64,000 nucleotides of DNA from Rhodoferax sp. (GCF_030646845.1 NZ_JAUSLE010000050.1:53401-117400), one strand, 5' to 3'; counted from the stretch's first letter, positions 9,641-19,268 are shown. Made by a program: numbers and translations. Notes: a model not told the origin generated them from the sequence alone.

Positions 9641-10644
9641 ATCAATCCCTTCTGTGTGAAATTGGTTCCGGCTTTTGGCTTTGCTGCGGGCATCTGGCGC
9701 GCGGCTGCAAGCTGCCGCAACACGTCTGGCCCTTGGGGAACGATCCCGGTCGGGTTAAGGTGCCGATGCGAGTGGTAGTAATGAAAGCGGATGTGCTCCA
9801 GATTGACCGTGGCCGCCAAGCCCGGCAAGGCGTAAATCCCGGCCGTATGGCGGTGCATCGCCGGATACTGCGAAATCAGCCGGCGGTTGCACTTGAAATG
9901 CGTGTGGTAGACGGCATCGAAGCGGATCAGCGTCACGAAAAGGCGCACATCCGCTTCGGTGAGCACGTCTCCGCACAGGTAGGCCTGATTTGACAGGATG
10001 CCTTCGACCCGGTCCAGCGCGGAGAACAGTTCATTGACCGCCTCGTCGTAGGCGCTTTGGGTACGTGCGAAGCCGCAACGATAGACCCCGTTGTTGATGC
10101 TCTGGTACACCCAGGCATTGGTTTCATCAATCGCTGCGCGCAGGGCGTTCGGATAGAGGTCTATTTCAGGCTGGGTGCAAATATCCTGGAACTCACTGTT
10201 CAGAAAGCGAATGATTTCTGCGGACTCGTTGTTGACGATGGTGCCCAGCGTCTTGTCCCACAGGACGGGCACGGTGACCACCCCGGTGTAGCCGTGGGAC
10301 GCCGCTTCATAGACCTGCCGCAAATGGCCATGGCCACCGAGACGGTCACCCGTTGCACCGGAGAAATCGGTGTCGAATGACCATCCGCTGTCGGTCAGAT
10401 AAGGGTGCACCACGTCCACGCTGATGACCTCTTCCAGACCTTTGAGCGCACGGACGATCAGCGTGCGGTGAGCCCAGGGGCAGGCGAGTGATACATACAG
10501 GTGGTAGCGCCCGGCCTGTGCCGGATGCAAGGCCTTTGGGTCCGATGAAATGCCGCCGCGAAAGCTCGTTGGACGACGCACAAAGGAGCCGTCATCGCCG
10601 ATTTGCCTGGTCCAGGTATTGCCTGTGGTTTGCGTGAGATCCAT
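9637..10644 (-). CDS. Glutathione S-transferase family protein, glutathionyl-hydroquinone reductase (YqjG/ECM4) type
   Basis: The 335-residue protein is longer than classical GSTs and matches the xi class. Its N-terminal part has YVSLACPWAHRTLIVRALKGLEE, with the catalytic Cys of the CPWAHR motif, and later VPVLWDKTLGTIVNNESAEI and a C-terminal helical domain with YRCGFARTQSAYDEAV. These enzymes reduce glutathionyl-hydroquinones to free hydroquinones. AGGAG precedes ATG 10644. It is 26 bp after DoxX and overlaps the pirin start, which fits a quinone-detoxification operon. Confidence 0.9.
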   Translation of the reverse strand: MDLTQTTGNTWTRQIGDDGSFVRRPTSFRGGISSDPKALHPAQAGRYHLYVSLACPWAHRTLIVRALKGLEEVISVDVVHPYLTDSGWSFDTDFSGATGDRLGGHGHLRQVYEAASHGYTGVVTVPVLWDKTLGTIVNNESAEIIRFLNSEFQDICTQPEIDLYPNALRAAIDETNAWVYQSINNGVYRCGFARTQSAYDEAVNELFSALDRVEGILSNQAYLCGDVLTEADVRLFVTLIRFDAVYHTHFKCNRRLISQYPAMHRHTAGIYALPGLAATVNLEHIRFHYYHSHRHLNPTGIVPQGPDVLRQLAAARQMPAAKPKAGTNFTQKGLI

Positions 10645-10670
10645 GACTGCTCCTTCTTTCCTGCCCGATG

Positions 10671-11078
10671 TCACTCGCGGCGGGAATCGAGACTCCAGCC
10701 ACCGGCGCCATGGGCTGCCAGTGCCAGCAAGCCGCCGACCACGGCGATGTTCTTGAAGAACAGCAGCTGTGTCACGAACGCCTGGTCCGCAGGGACCGCC
10801 CAATAGGCATGGAAGAAGAAGCTGGCAACCAGCGTGAAGGTGGCCAGTGCCAGGGCCGCAAAGCGCGTGCCGAATCCGGCAAACAATGCCAGACCGCCCC
10901 CGATCTCTACGATGAGCGCCAGGGCGGCGGCAACGGTGGGCAGCGGCAGCCCCACAGAAGAGATGTATCCCACCGTGCCAGAGAAGCCGGTGAGCTTGCT
11001 GATGCCGGCAGGCAGGAAGAGGGCAGCAAGAAGAACGCGGGCGGCCAGGCTCAGACCATTTTGAATTGAGGTTGACAT
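10671..11078 (-). CDS. DoxX family membrane protein
   Basis: The 135-residue protein has four hydrophobic helices and starts STSIQNGLSLAARVLLAALF. The segments FLPAGISKLTGF and VEIGGGLALFAGFGTR are characteristic of DoxX/YphA-like proteins, which are small quinone-linked membrane proteins often found with thiol and quinone stress genes. AAGGAA lies before ATG 11078. It is 88 bp downstream of azoR. Confidence 0.87.
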   Translation of the reverse strand: MSTSIQNGLSLAARVLLAALFLPAGISKLTGFSGTVGYISSVGLPLPTVAAALALIVEIGGGLALFAGFGTRFAALALATFTLVASFFFHAYWAVPADQAFVTQLLFFKNIAVVGGLLALAAHGAGGWSLDSRRE

Positions 11079-11166
11079 GATTGGGTTCCTTGAAAAGAGA
11101 TGTACTGGATGGATTTTTTTTGAATTGGCAGGGGCCTGGCCCCCGCCCAGATTCATTGGGTCCGGC

Positions 11167-11766
11167 TCAGGCAAATGCGGCGTTGAGATCGGCCTCGGCT
11201 TGGGCAAAGCCTTTTTCAGCGGCTTCCGGGCCCATGGCCAGGCCTTCTGCGTAGATGAAAGTCACATCCGTCATGCCCAGGAAACCCAGGACATTCTTCA
11301 GGTAGGGCACCTGGGAGTCGTTGGCCGTGTCGCGGTACAGGCCGCCGCGCGCCAGTGCCACATAGACCTTCTTGCCCTTGAGCAAGCCTTCAGGGCCAGT
11401 CGCGGTGTAGCGAAAGGTCACGCCGACGCGGGCAATCGCATCGATCCAGCTTTTCAGTTGCACCGGCACGCCAAAGTTGTACATCGGCACCCCCAGCACG
11501 ATGGTCTCATGCGCCTGAATTTCGGTGATCAGGGCGTCGTCCAGCGCCACCCGGGCGGCTTGTTCAGGGCTGCGTTTGTCAGTCGGTGTGAACAGCGCGC
11601 CGAGAGCGGCCTCGTCCAGCGTGGGCTGGGGTGTCACTGCCAGGTCGCGCAGCGTGACGGTTGCCCCTGGATTGTTGGCTTGCAGGCGGGCCACGACGGA
11701 GTTCGCGACGCGGGTGGAGTTGGCGCCGTCACGACGGGCACTGGCGTTGATTTGCAGAATGTTCAT
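11167..11766 (-). CDS. azoR: FMN-dependent NADH:quinone oxidoreductase / azoreductase
   Basis: The 199-residue flavodoxin-fold protein begins [20 protein letters not shown], the FMN phosphate-binding segment of AzoR, and has [18 protein letters not shown] and [11 protein letters not shown], both family motifs. AzoR reduces quinones and azo compounds by two-electron transfer from NADH. AGGACT precedes the ATG. It leads the leftward stress operon and is divergent from a LysR gene 73 bp away, which is the usual arrangement for LysR-controlled azoR. Confidence 0.92.
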   Translation of the reverse strand: MNILQINASARRDGANSTRVANSVVARLQANNPGATVTLRDLAVTPQPTLDEAALGALFTPTDKRSPEQAARVALDDALITEIQAHETIVLGVPMYNFGVPVQLKSWIDAIARVGVTFRYTATGPEGLLKGKKVYVALARGGLYRDTANDSQVPYLKNVLGFLGMTDVTFIYAEGLAMGPEAAEKGFAQAEADLNAAFA

Positions 11767-11839
11767 TTGGAGTCCTCAGGTGATTTGGTTGGGATGGGTG
11801 TACTTTATTCCTCACAAATCACTTTGAAAATAGCTTGAA

Positions 11840-12793
11840 ATGGATATGATTGTTGCCAATATGGAACAATCCCGCTCGAATATTGACCCGAACGACCTGC
11901 TGATCTTTGCCAATGTTGCAGAGCTTGGCAGCTTCAGCCGCGCCGCGGAAAAAATGGGTTTGCCCAAGTCCACCGTGTCACGACGCCTGGCTGCCCTGGA
12001 GCAGCGATTGGGCGAGCGCCTGCTCTTGCGCACCACCCGGCGCCAGACCCTGACCGAGTTTGGCCTGCAGTTGCTGGAACATGCGCGCCAGGTGGCGTCG
12101 GAGGTTGATGCCGTATCGGCGCTCAGTGAGCGGCGCCAGGCGGCGCCCAGCGGACGCCTGCGTGTATCAATGCCGAGCGATTTCGCCAACTTGTTGCTGG
12201 CCGACTCGCTGGCGGCCTTTGTGGCGATGTACCCCGGCATCGCGCTTGAGCTCGATTTGTCGCCACGCCGGGTCGATTTGTTGGGCGAAGGTTTCGACGT
12301 CGCGGTGCGCATGGGTGAGCTGCCCGACGACAGTTTGCTGGCGGCTCGGCGGCTGAATGTGTTTTCCGCCGGCCTGTATGCGTCAACCAATTACCTCAGA
12401 GAGCACGGTCAACCCGCCACCCCGCAAGACCTTGTGCATCACCAGGCCGTGCGACTTCTGGGTGGCAATGGTGAGCCGGTGATGTGGGCCCTCAGCCAGG
12501 GCGATGTGCGCTGGGAGGGTGTGCCGCCAGGACGCGTCACCGCCAACGCCCCCGAGCTGTTGATCCGGTTGGCGCGTGCCGGTGCCGGCATTGCGGCCGT
12601 ACCTGACTACTTTGCGTTGCCCGATGTACGCCAGGGCACCCTGCATCGCGTGCTTCCGGGCTGGCGCCTGCCCAGCCACATTGCGTCAGCCGTCTTTCCA
12701 GGACGCAAACTGATGCCCGCCAAAACGCGGGTGTTCATCGACATGCTGCAAACTGCTCTGGGTGGGGTCTCCACCTCAGTCGATCATCCGTGA
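11840..12793 (+). CDS. LysR family transcriptional regulator, divergent from azoR
   Basis: The 317-residue protein has an N-terminal winged HTH (LLIFANVAELGSFSRAAEKM, then GLPKSTVSRRLAALEQRLGE) and a C-terminal substrate-binding domain (PSGRLRVSMPSDFANLLLA). It resembles the LysR subgroup that controls quinone and electrophile defence genes. The divergent position suggests it controls the azoR-DoxX-GST-pirin run and itself from the shared 73-bp region; I could not pick a convincing T-N11-A operator. The start could be ATG 11840 or 11861; the second gives a more usual N-terminus. Confidence 0.9.
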   Translation: MDMIVANMEQSRSNIDPNDLLIFANVAELGSFSRAAEKMGLPKSTVSRRLAALEQRLGERLLLRTTRRQTLTEFGLQLLEHARQVASEVDAVSALSERRQAAPSGRLRVSMPSDFANLLLADSLAAFVAMYPGIALELDLSPRRVDLLGEGFDVAVRMGELPDDSLLAARRLNVFSAGLYASTNYLREHGQPATPQDLVHHQAVRLLGGNGEPVMWALSQGDVRWEGVPPGRVTANAPELLIRLARAGAGIAAVPDYFALPDVRQGTLHRVLPGWRLPSHIASAVFPGRKLMPAKTRVFIDMLQTALGGVSTSVDHP

Positions 12794-12815
12794 GCGTTCG
12801 CGGCTGTGCGCTATT

Positions 12816-13622
12816 TCACCGTTTCAAAAACCCGGTCAGCGCTGAGAGCATCGGCTCGGGCGTCTCGTTCATCTGGTGGTGCCCGCCGGGCAGGTAGACC
12901 ACTTGACCTTGTCGTGCCTTCTGTACCAGGCCCTGCGCCGCTTTGGGTGGCGTCATCTGGTCCACGTTGCCCAATACAAACAGCACCGGGCATTGCACCT
13001 GTTCCATCGCCGCCTCGCCGTGGGTGTAGCTGTCGCAGGCCTTGAAGCCGGTGTGAAATAGATTGACGCGAGGGTTGCTGGCCAGCACCCGGCGCCCCAG
13101 CGCTATGGACGCGCCATAGACCCAGGTGCCTGGCCCCAGGGCCGAGGGTGGTGGGGCCAGCGTCGAGCGTGAAAAGATGTTGACCATTTCCAGCGCCTTT
13201 ATCGGCTCCTTCAATGACGACTCCAGCAGCGCGGGTGACACTTTCATGGGGAATGCCGTGCCGACCAGCACCAGCTGGCTGACCCGCTCCGGCGCGCGGG
13301 CGGCGGCTTCCAGCGCGATCAGGGAGCCAAAGCTGTGGCCGACCAGGGCGGCTTTCTCCAGACTTGCGGCGTCCATCAGGGCGATCACAAAATCAGCGGC
13401 TTCTTCCACGCTGGCTGGTGGGTCGCCGGCGCTGCGGCAGTGACCGGGCAGGTCCACCGCCAGCACGTTCCAGCCATGATTGGCCAGGTAACGGGTCTGC
13501 AAAATCCACACGCTGTGGTCGTTCAAGACGCCGTGGACGAAGATGACAGTGGGTTTAGCGGCATCAAATGCCTTGCCTCCCGTATAGCAGTAGGTGCTGT
13601 GGCCGTTGATTGGCAGGTACAT
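12816..13622 (-). CDS. Alpha/beta hydrolase
   Basis: The 268-residue protein starts YLPINGHSTYCYTGG after ATG 13622. It shows the alpha/beta hydrolase set: oxyanion segment FVHGVLNDHSVW, nucleophile elbow GHSFGS with the catalytic Ser, acid in VLGNVDQMTP and the final His in PGGHHQMNE. The substrate is unknown. A longer start at 13706 would overlap the GNAT gene by 47 bp and is less likely. The gene is 37 bp downstream of the GNAT gene and ends 22 bp from the convergent LysR gene. Confidence 0.85.
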   Translation of the reverse strand: MYLPINGHSTYCYTGGKAFDAAKPTVIFVHGVLNDHSVWILQTRYLANHGWNVLAVDLPGHCRSAGDPPASVEEAADFVIALMDAASLEKAALVGHSFGSLIALEAAARAPERVSQLVLVGTAFPMKVSPALLESSLKEPIKALEMVNIFSRSTLAPPPSALGPGTWVYGASIALGRRVLASNPRVNLFHTGFKACDSYTHGEAAMEQVQCPVLFVLGNVDQMTPPKAAQGLVQKARQGQVVYLPGGHHQMNETPEPMLSALTGFLKR

Positions 13623-13659
13623 GGTCAGATGCTCGAACAGGGTTGAATCGGAGACGTGG

Positions 13660-14082
13660 TCAGGGCGTATCGGCGATGAGCCGTTTTCCCATGCTGACTG
13701 CGTCATCGGTGCTGTAGCCCAGGTGCTGATAGAAGGCGATGACTTCCTGGTTGCTGGTGCGAATCTGCAGGCTCAGCTTGGGGCATCCCGCGCGTGTGAG
13801 CAGGGCTTCGCCCTGCACCATCAGTGCGCGCGCGTAGCCACAGCCCTGATGGGAAGGCGAAACCGCCAGGTAGTTCACCCAGCCACGGTGGCCGTCGTAG
13901 CCAAACATGGCGCTGGCGATGATGGTGCCGTGCAGTTCCCCGACCAGGAACCAGTCCGCCTGGGTAGTGAGTTTGCGCGCAATGTCCCTGTGCGGGTTGT
14001 TCCACGGTCGGGTCAACGCGCAAGCCTGCCACAGGGCGATGACCTGGGCCTCATCGGCAGGCGTGTAGGGGCGAATGTTCAT
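13660..14082 (-). CDS. GNAT family N-acetyltransferase (YpeA-like)
   Basis: The 140-residue GNAT protein has the acetyl-CoA-binding motif LAVSPSHQGCGYARALM and the C-terminal QIRTSNQEVIAFYQHLGYSTDD. N-terminal RPYTPADEAQVIALWQ matches the YpeA subgroup. The acceptor is unknown. Its ATG overlaps the stop of the upstream sulfhydrylase by 4 nt, so they are translated together. Confidence 0.87.
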   Translation of the reverse strand: MNIRPYTPADEAQVIALWQACALTRPWNNPHRDIARKLTTQADWFLVGELHGTIIASAMFGYDGHRGWVNYLAVSPSHQGCGYARALMVQGEALLTRAGCPKLSLQIRTSNQEVIAFYQHLGYSTDDAVSMGKRLIADTP

Positions 14083-15377
14083 GTTGATTTCTCTGCGACC
14101 TTCAATGCGCGCTTCAGGTCATCAATCAGATCCTCCGGATCCTCCAGCCCGATACTCAGGCGGATCGTGCCCTGCGTGATGCCGCCAGCGGCCAAGGCCT
14201 CGTCGCTCATGCGAAAGTGCGTCGTGCTGGCCGGGTGAATCACCAGGCTGCGACAGTCGCCCACGTTGGCCAGATGGCTGAAGACCTTGAGGCTTTCGAC
14301 AAACTTCTTGCCCTGCTCGCGGCTGCCCTTGAGGTCAAAACTGAACACCGAGCCGGCTCCGCGCGGCAGCAGCTTTTGCGCCAGCGCGTGGCTGGGGTGG
14401 GACTCCAGCAGCGGATGCCCCACGCGCGACACGAAAGCCTGGCTGGCCAGGAATTCCACCACCTTACGGGTGTTGCTCATGTGGCGCTCCATGCGCAGCG
14501 ACAAGGTCTCGATGCCCTGAAGAATCAGCCAGGCCGAGTGCGGGCTCAGGCATGCGCCGAAGTCGCGCAGGCCCTCGCGCCGGGCGCGCAGCAGGAAGGC
14601 ACCTACCGTCGATTCCTCGCTGAACACCATGTTGTGAAAGCCCTCGTAGGGCGTGGTGAGCTCGGCGAATTTGCCCGACTTGTCCCAGTCAAAACTGCCG
14701 CCATCCACCACGATGCCGCCAATCACCGTGCCGTGGCCGCTCAGGAACTTGGTGGCCGAGTGGTAGACCAGATCGGCCCCATGGTCGAACGGTTTGATCA
14801 GCCAGGGCGAGGTGAGGGTGGAGTCCACCAGCAGCGGCACGGCTGCTTCGTGGGCAATGCTTGATACCGCGGGAATATCCAGCACATCCAGCCCCGGGTT
14901 GCCCACGGTTTCGCCGAAAAACAGTTTGGTGTTGGGGCGCACGGCGGCACGCCAGCCGTCCAGGTCGCCGGGCTTCACGAACGTCGTCTCGATGCCGAAG
15001 CGGCGCAGCGTGTAGTGCAGCAAGTTTTGCGAGCCGCCGTACAGCGCAGTGCTGGCGACGATGTGCGCGCCCGCCCCCATCAGCGTCGCAACGCTCAGGT
15101 GCAGCGCTGCCTGGCCGCTGGCCGTGCTGATGGCGCCGATGCCGCCCTCTAGCGCTGATACCCGCTGCTCCAGCACCGCGTTGGTCGGGTTGCTGATGCG
15201 GGAGTAGACGTGGCCGGCCCGTTCCAGGTTGAACAGGGCGGCGGCGTGGTCGCTGGACTCGAACACGAACGAGGTCGTGAGGTGGATCGGCACCGCCCGT
15301 GCGCCGGTGGCCGGGTCGGGTGCGGCACCGGCGTGCAGGGCCAGGGTGTCAAAACCGGGGTCTGAGTAGCCGGGCAT
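14079..15377 (-). CDS. metY: O-acetylhomoserine (thiol)-lyase / homocysteine synthase
   Basis: The 432-residue PLP enzyme of the Cys/Met metabolism family has VYSRISNPTNAVLEQRVSAL, the cofactor-stacking region GQAALHLSVATLMGAG, DSTLTSPWLIKP and the Schiff-base lysine in YHSATKFLSGHGT. The C-terminal SLKVFSHLANVGDCRSLVIHP is typical of MetY. It makes homocysteine from O-acetylhomoserine and sulfide. AAAGGA precedes the ATG. A close family member uses O-succinylhomoserine (MetZ); the length above 420 residues favours MetY. No SAM riboswitch was recognised in the 129-bp leader shared with the divergent CBS gene. Confidence 0.88.
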   Translation of the reverse strand: MPGYSDPGFDTLALHAGAAPDPATGARAVPIHLTTSFVFESSDHAAALFNLERAGHVYSRISNPTNAVLEQRVSALEGGIGAISTASGQAALHLSVATLMGAGAHIVASTALYGGSQNLLHYTLRRFGIETTFVKPGDLDGWRAAVRPNTKLFFGETVGNPGLDVLDIPAVSSIAHEAAVPLLVDSTLTSPWLIKPFDHGADLVYHSATKFLSGHGTVIGGIVVDGGSFDWDKSGKFAELTTPYEGFHNMVFSEESTVGAFLLRARREGLRDFGACLSPHSAWLILQGIETLSLRMERHMSNTRKVVEFLASQAFVSRVGHPLLESHPSHALAQKLLPRGAGSVFSFDLKGSREQGKKFVESLKVFSHLANVGDCRSLVIHPASTTHFRMSDEALAAGGITQGTIRLSIGLEDPEDLIDDLKRALKVAEKST

Positions 15378-15506
15378 GGCTTTCCTTTGTTTATTTCGGG
15401 ACAGGGCTTCGGTTCTGTCCTCAAGGGGTCACGGATGGATGGGAATCGGCTTATTGTGGGCTATATTTCGGTCACGACCGGGCATTCACCCGTCACGAGG
15501 AGAAAT

Positions 15507-15965
15507 ATGAAAGTCAGCGATATTCTGCGCGTCAAGGGTGGCACGCTTTTTACCATCACGCCGGAAGACACTCTGGCAGACGCAGCCCAGTTGATGGCCG
15601 AGAAAGACATCGGCTCGCTGGTGGTGATTTCCCATGGACGGGTGGTGGGAATGCTCACCTTCCGCGAGGTGATCCAGGCCGTCGTCAAAAATGGGGGATC
15701 TTTTGGCACCACGACGGTGTACCGCGCCATGGATTCGGGGCCGTTGATCTGCACCATGGAAACCGAAATGGACGACGTGCGCCACATGATGCTGGACCGT
15801 CATGCACGCTACATGCCCGTCATGGACAACAAGATGCTGATGGGTGTGATCAGCTTTTACGACGTCGCCAAGACCGTGGTGGACAGCCAGAATTTCGAAA
15901 ACAAGATGCTCAAGGCCTATATCCGCGACTGGCCGGAAGGCGAGGCGCCGGCGGACCAGGCCTGA
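15507..15965 (+). CDS. CBS domain pair protein
   Basis: The 152-residue protein consists of two CBS domains: residues about 8-65 (FTITPEDTLADAAQLMAEKD, LVVISHGRVVGMLTFREV) and about 75-135 (METEMDDVRHMMLDRHARYM, VMDNKMLMGVISFYDV). CBS pairs bind adenine nucleotides and sense energy state; no effector domain is attached. GAGGAG precedes ATG 15507. It is divergent from metY and lies 31 bp before aroC, so it may be co-transcribed with aroC. Confidence 0.9.
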   Translation: MKVSDILRVKGGTLFTITPEDTLADAAQLMAEKDIGSLVVISHGRVVGMLTFREVIQAVVKNGGSFGTTTVYRAMDSGPLICTMETEMDDVRHMMLDRHARYMPVMDNKMLMGVISFYDVAKTVVDSQNFENKMLKAYIRDWPEGEAPADQA

Positions 15966-15996
15966 AGGCCTGGCTGCTCTGGGATAATCAGCCCCC

Positions 15997-17091
15997 ATGA
16001 GCGGCAACACATTCGGAAATCTCTTCGCAGTCACCAATTTTGGTGAATCCCACGGTCCGGCCATTGGCTGCGTCATCGACGGCTGCCCGCCCGGCATGAA
16101 GCTGAGCGAGGCCGACATCCAGCCCGATCTGGACCGCCGCCGCCCCGGCACCAGCCGCTTTGTCACGCAGCGCAACGAGCCTGACGCGGTGGAAATCCTC
16201 TCCGGCGTCTATGAGGGCAAGACCACCGGCACGCCCATTTGCCTGCTGATCAGAAACACCGACCAGCGCAGCAAGGACTACGGCAACATCCTGGAATCGT
16301 TTCGCCCTGGCCACGCTGACTACACCTATTTCCAGAAATACGGCATTCGCGACCCGCGCGGTGGCGGTCGTTCGTCCGCGCGCCTGACCGCACCGATGGT
16401 GGCAGCCGGTGCGGTGGCCAAAAAATGGTTGTTCGAGCACTATGGCACCGAGTTTCGTGGCTGTATGACCCAGATCGGTGATGTGGCCATTGGATTTGAG
16501 TCGTGGGACTTTGTGCCCAACAATGCTTTTTTTGCGCCGGTGGCGGACGTGTCCGCGCTGGAAGCCTATATGGATGCACTGCGCAAAGCCGGTGATTCAT
16601 GCGGTGCCCGCATTCGCGTTTCGGCGTCGAACGTGCCGGTGGGTTTGGGTGAGCCCCTGTTCGACAAGATGGACGCCGACATTGCCTACGCCATGATGGG
16701 CATCAACGCCGTCAAAGGGGTGGAGATTGGTGCCGGTTTTGCCAGTGTGGCGCAGCGCGGCACAACGCATGGGGACTCCCTGTCGCCGCAGGGCTTCAGG
16801 TCCAACAATGCGGGCGGCGTGCTCGGGGGTATCAGCACCGGGCAAGACCTGGAGGTGTCGATTGCCGTCAAGCCCACCAGTTCCATCATCACGCCGCGCG
16901 AGTCGATCGATGTGGCGGGCCATTCCACCGAGGTGATCACCAAAGGCCGGCACGATCCCTGTGTCGGCATTCGCGCCACGCCGATTGCCGAGGCCATGCT
17001 GGCGCTGGTCGTGATGGAGCATGCGCTCAATCATCGGGCCCAGTGCGGTGATGTGACCGTGGCCCTGAAGCCAATCAAGGCGTCAATCTGA
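15997..17091 (+). CDS. aroC: Chorismate synthase
   Basis: The 364-residue protein carries all three chorismate synthase signatures: [19 protein letters not shown] near the start, [21 protein letters not shown] in the middle with the [11 protein letters not shown]-binding motif just after, and [10 protein letters not shown] with [13 protein letters not shown] later. It removes phosphate from EPSP to make chorismate using reduced FMN. Length is normal. A second shikimate gene, aroQ, lies 2.2 kb downstream. Confidence 0.97.
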   Translation: MSGNTFGNLFAVTNFGESHGPAIGCVIDGCPPGMKLSEADIQPDLDRRRPGTSRFVTQRNEPDAVEILSGVYEGKTTGTPICLLIRNTDQRSKDYGNILESFRPGHADYTYFQKYGIRDPRGGGRSSARLTAPMVAAGAVAKKWLFEHYGTEFRGCMTQIGDVAIGFESWDFVPNNAFFAPVADVSALEAYMDALRKAGDSCGARIRVSASNVPVGLGEPLFDKMDADIAYAMMGINAVKGVEIGAGFASVAQRGTTHGDSLSPQGFRSNNAGGVLGGISTGQDLEVSIAVKPTSSIITPRESIDVAGHSTEVITKGRHDPCVGIRATPIAEAMLALVVMEHALNHRAQCGDVTVALKPIKASI

Positions 17092-17104
17092 GCGTCGCGG
17101 CTGA

Positions 17105-18307
17105 ATGACAGATTCCGCCGCGCCCGCCCGACGCCAACACCTGGTTCCCTTTGCGGCGCTCTCCGCCAGTTATTTCGCCCACATCGGGTTTTTCAATCCC
17201 TACCTGCCCTTGTGGCTCAAGGATCTGGGCTTTGGCCTCTTTGCCATCAGCCTGCTGACCTCGGTACAGGCAGCGACCCGCCTTTTTGCGCCGTACGCCT
17301 GGGGCGCCCTGAGCGACCACACGGGCGAGCGCGTGAAGCTGTTGCGTTGGGGTGCCGGTGTGGCCTTGCTGGCGTCGCTGGGTTTGTGGTTTGACTTCGG
17401 CATCTGGTGGCTGGCCGCCGTGTTGTTGGTGATGTTCACCCACACCAGCTCCATGATGTCCATGAGCGAGGCTGCGATGGCACACCTGGTGAGCAGCGGC
17501 GGCGCGTTCGATGCGCGGCGCTATGGCCGGGTGCGCTTGTGGGGCTCCGTCGGCTTTCTGGCCACGGTGTTACTGGCCGGTGCCTGGTTCCAGCAGTTCG
17601 GCATGGCGCATTTCCCGGCCTGGACGGCGCTGACGCTGCTGGCGGTGATGGTCAGCGTGTGGCTGTTGCCCGACCTGAAGGAAGAAGCGGTGCATGGCCA
17701 TGAGGTCAAGCCCGCCGTGTGGCCTGTGTTGCGGCAGCGGCCGGTGCAGTGGCTGTTTGCCTCCATGTTCTTTCATGTGCTGTCGCACATGGGGATTTAT
17801 GTTTTCTTCTCGCTGTACCTGGATGCCCTGGGTTACAGCAAGACCATGATCGGCCTGTTGTGGGCCGTATCGGTGCTGGTGGAGGTTGGCTGGTTCTTCA
17901 CCCAGAGTCGCTGGCTGCCGCTTTTGAGCCTGACCGGCTGGCTGGTTTTGTGTGGGGCCGCGACGGTGCTGCGCATGGGCCTCACGGCCACCAGTGCCTC
18001 GGTGTTGTCGCTGCTGGTGCTGGCGCAAGTGCTGCACGCCATCACGTTCGCTGCGCATCATTCGGTTTGCATCGCGCTGCTCTCACACCACTTTCCCGGA
18101 CGTCTGCGTGGGCGCGGGCAGGCGCTGTACACCGTGATCGGCTACGGTTTTCCAGGGGTGCTGGGCGGACTGGCCGGCGGTGTTTTGAGCGAAAACTATG
18201 GCCTGGCCTCCGTATTCATTGCGACAGTAGCTACCAGTTTGATAGCAACGGCGTGTGCCTTCAGGGTTTGGCGTCTACAGCATCCAGCCACTTCTGCCAG
18301 GGGTTGA
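17105..18307 (+). CDS. MFS transporter, PPP (HcaT-like) family
   Basis: The 400-residue protein has twelve hydrophobic segments and starts with ARRQHLVPFAALSASYFAHI, followed by GFFNPYLPLWLKDLGFGLF, typical of the 3-phenylpropionate-permease-like MFS group with WGALSDHTGER as the loop 2-3 motif. Substrate unknown. It starts 13 bp after aroC. The last 47 bp overlap the end of the convergent EamA gene, and codons for VATSLIA near the C-terminus coincide with a dispersed palindromic repeat (18228-18249) and use GTA and ATA, which are rare elsewhere in the gene. Confidence 0.87.
   Translation: MTDSAAPARRQHLVPFAALSASYFAHIGFFNPYLPLWLKDLGFGLFAISLLTSVQAATRLFAPYAWGALSDHTGERVKLLRWGAGVALLASLGLWFDFGIWWLAAVLLVMFTHTSSMMSMSEAAMAHLVSSGGAFDARRYGRVRLWGSVGFLATVLLAGAWFQQFGMAHFPAWTALTLLAVMVSVWLLPDLKEEAVHGHEVKPAVWPVLRQRPVQWLFASMFFHVLSHMGIYVFFSLYLDALGYSKTMIGLLWAVSVLVEVGWFFTQSRWLPLLSLTGWLVLCGAATVLRMGLTATSASVLSLLVLAQVLHAITFAAHHSVCIALLSHHFPGRLRGRGQALYTVIGYGFPGVLGGLAGGVLSENYGLASVFIATVATSLIATACAFRVWRLQHPATSARG
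18228..18249. repeat. Dispersed 3'-end repeat, palindromic core inside the MFS gene tail
   Basis: AGTAGCTACC...GATAGCAACG matches the core (AGCTA-N6/8-TAGCAA) of the repeat copies at 38519, 49797, 59435 and 60385. Like them it lies just 3' (12 bp) of the stop of a leftward gene, here the EamA transporter, in the same relative orientation. It is read as codons by the convergent MFS gene. The half corresponding to the GTGGAATATGCGC part is not clearly present. Confidence 0.5.
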
Positions 18308-19175
18308 AGCCGGTGACCAGGGCGCTGGCGAGCAAGACCAGGGCGCCACCGTAGTAGATGCCGGTGCTGAGTTGTTCCCCCAGAAACAGGTGGCCCCAGG
18401 TGACGCCGAAGACGGGGATCATGAAGGTCGGGCTCATGGCCGCCACCGGCGACACATGCACCATGATGCGAATGTGCAGCCAGTAAGCCAGGCCGGACGT
18501 CACAACACCCATCACCGCTACGGCCGCCAGCGCGCCAGGTGTGAAATGCGCTTGCGGCCAGCTCCAGGCGGCACCGGGCAACAGCATCAGCAGTGACACG
18601 GCATGAATGCCTGCTGCAATTTCCAGTGGTTGCATGCGGGTGATGGCGCGTTTCATCAGCGGGGTCGAAATGCCATAGCAGGCTGACGCGGCAGTACAGG
18701 CCAGCGCTGCCAGAATGACCTGGGGCGAGGGCTCAACCGGCCCCAGGCCAACGATCAGAGCCACGCCTGCAAAGCCGCAGACACAGCCCACCAGCTTGCG
18801 CACGGTCAAGGTATCTTCTTTCAACCAGGCCGCGGCAAAGATGCCAAACACCACCGCTGTGGAATTGAGCAGGGCGCTGTAGCCCGCTGGCAGTTGCAGC
18901 GCGGCCCAGGCAAACAGCAGGAACGGAAACGCCACAGAGAGGGCCCCCAGCAAGACCAACTCGCGCCAGTGCTTGAGCGGCCAGCGGTGGCGCATGGCGC
19001 GCATCAGGACCGCCAGCGTCAGGGTCGCCATGCCAATGCGCAGCGCCGCCATCACATTGGGCCCCAGCAAGGGGCTGGCAATGCGGATCAGCATGAAGGA
19101 GGCGCCCCACAGGGCAGACAGCGCAATCAGTTGCGCAAAATATTTGGTTTTCACAGGGGTACCATTGTGCTGCAT
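18261..19175 (-). CDS. EamA/DMT family transporter
   Basis: The 304-residue protein has ten hydrophobic segments in two EamA repeats, beginning YFAQLIALSALWGASFMLIR, with the repeat-end motifs ALLNSTAVVFGIFAAAWLKED and SPTFMIPVFGVTWGHLFLGE. It exports an unknown metabolite. ATG 19175 with AAGG upstream was chosen; an in-frame start 18 codons earlier adds only a basic leader. It is unrelated in close sequence to the transporter between thyA and folA. It overlaps the convergent MFS gene by 47 bp. Confidence 0.87.
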   Translation of the reverse strand: MQHNGTPVKTKYFAQLIALSALWGASFMLIRIASPLLGPNVMAALRIGMATLTLAVLMRAMRHRWPLKHWRELVLLGALSVAFPFLLFAWAALQLPAGYSALLNSTAVVFGIFAAAWLKEDTLTVRKLVGCVCGFAGVALIVGLGPVEPSPQVILAALACTAASACYGISTPLMKRAITRMQPLEIAAGIHAVSLLMLLPGAAWSWPQAHFTPGALAAVAVMGVVTSGLAYWLHIRIMVHVSPVAAMSPTFMIPVFGVTWGHLFLGEQLSTGIYYGGALVLLASALVTGFNPWQKWLDAVDAKP

Positions 19176-19268
19176 GCGACCTTTTTCCCCCCGTCGCCCA
19201 GGTGTCGCCGCCGTGCGACGATGACGCACCGATAATCAGTCCCGGTCCCAGATATTGGAAATAACCTC

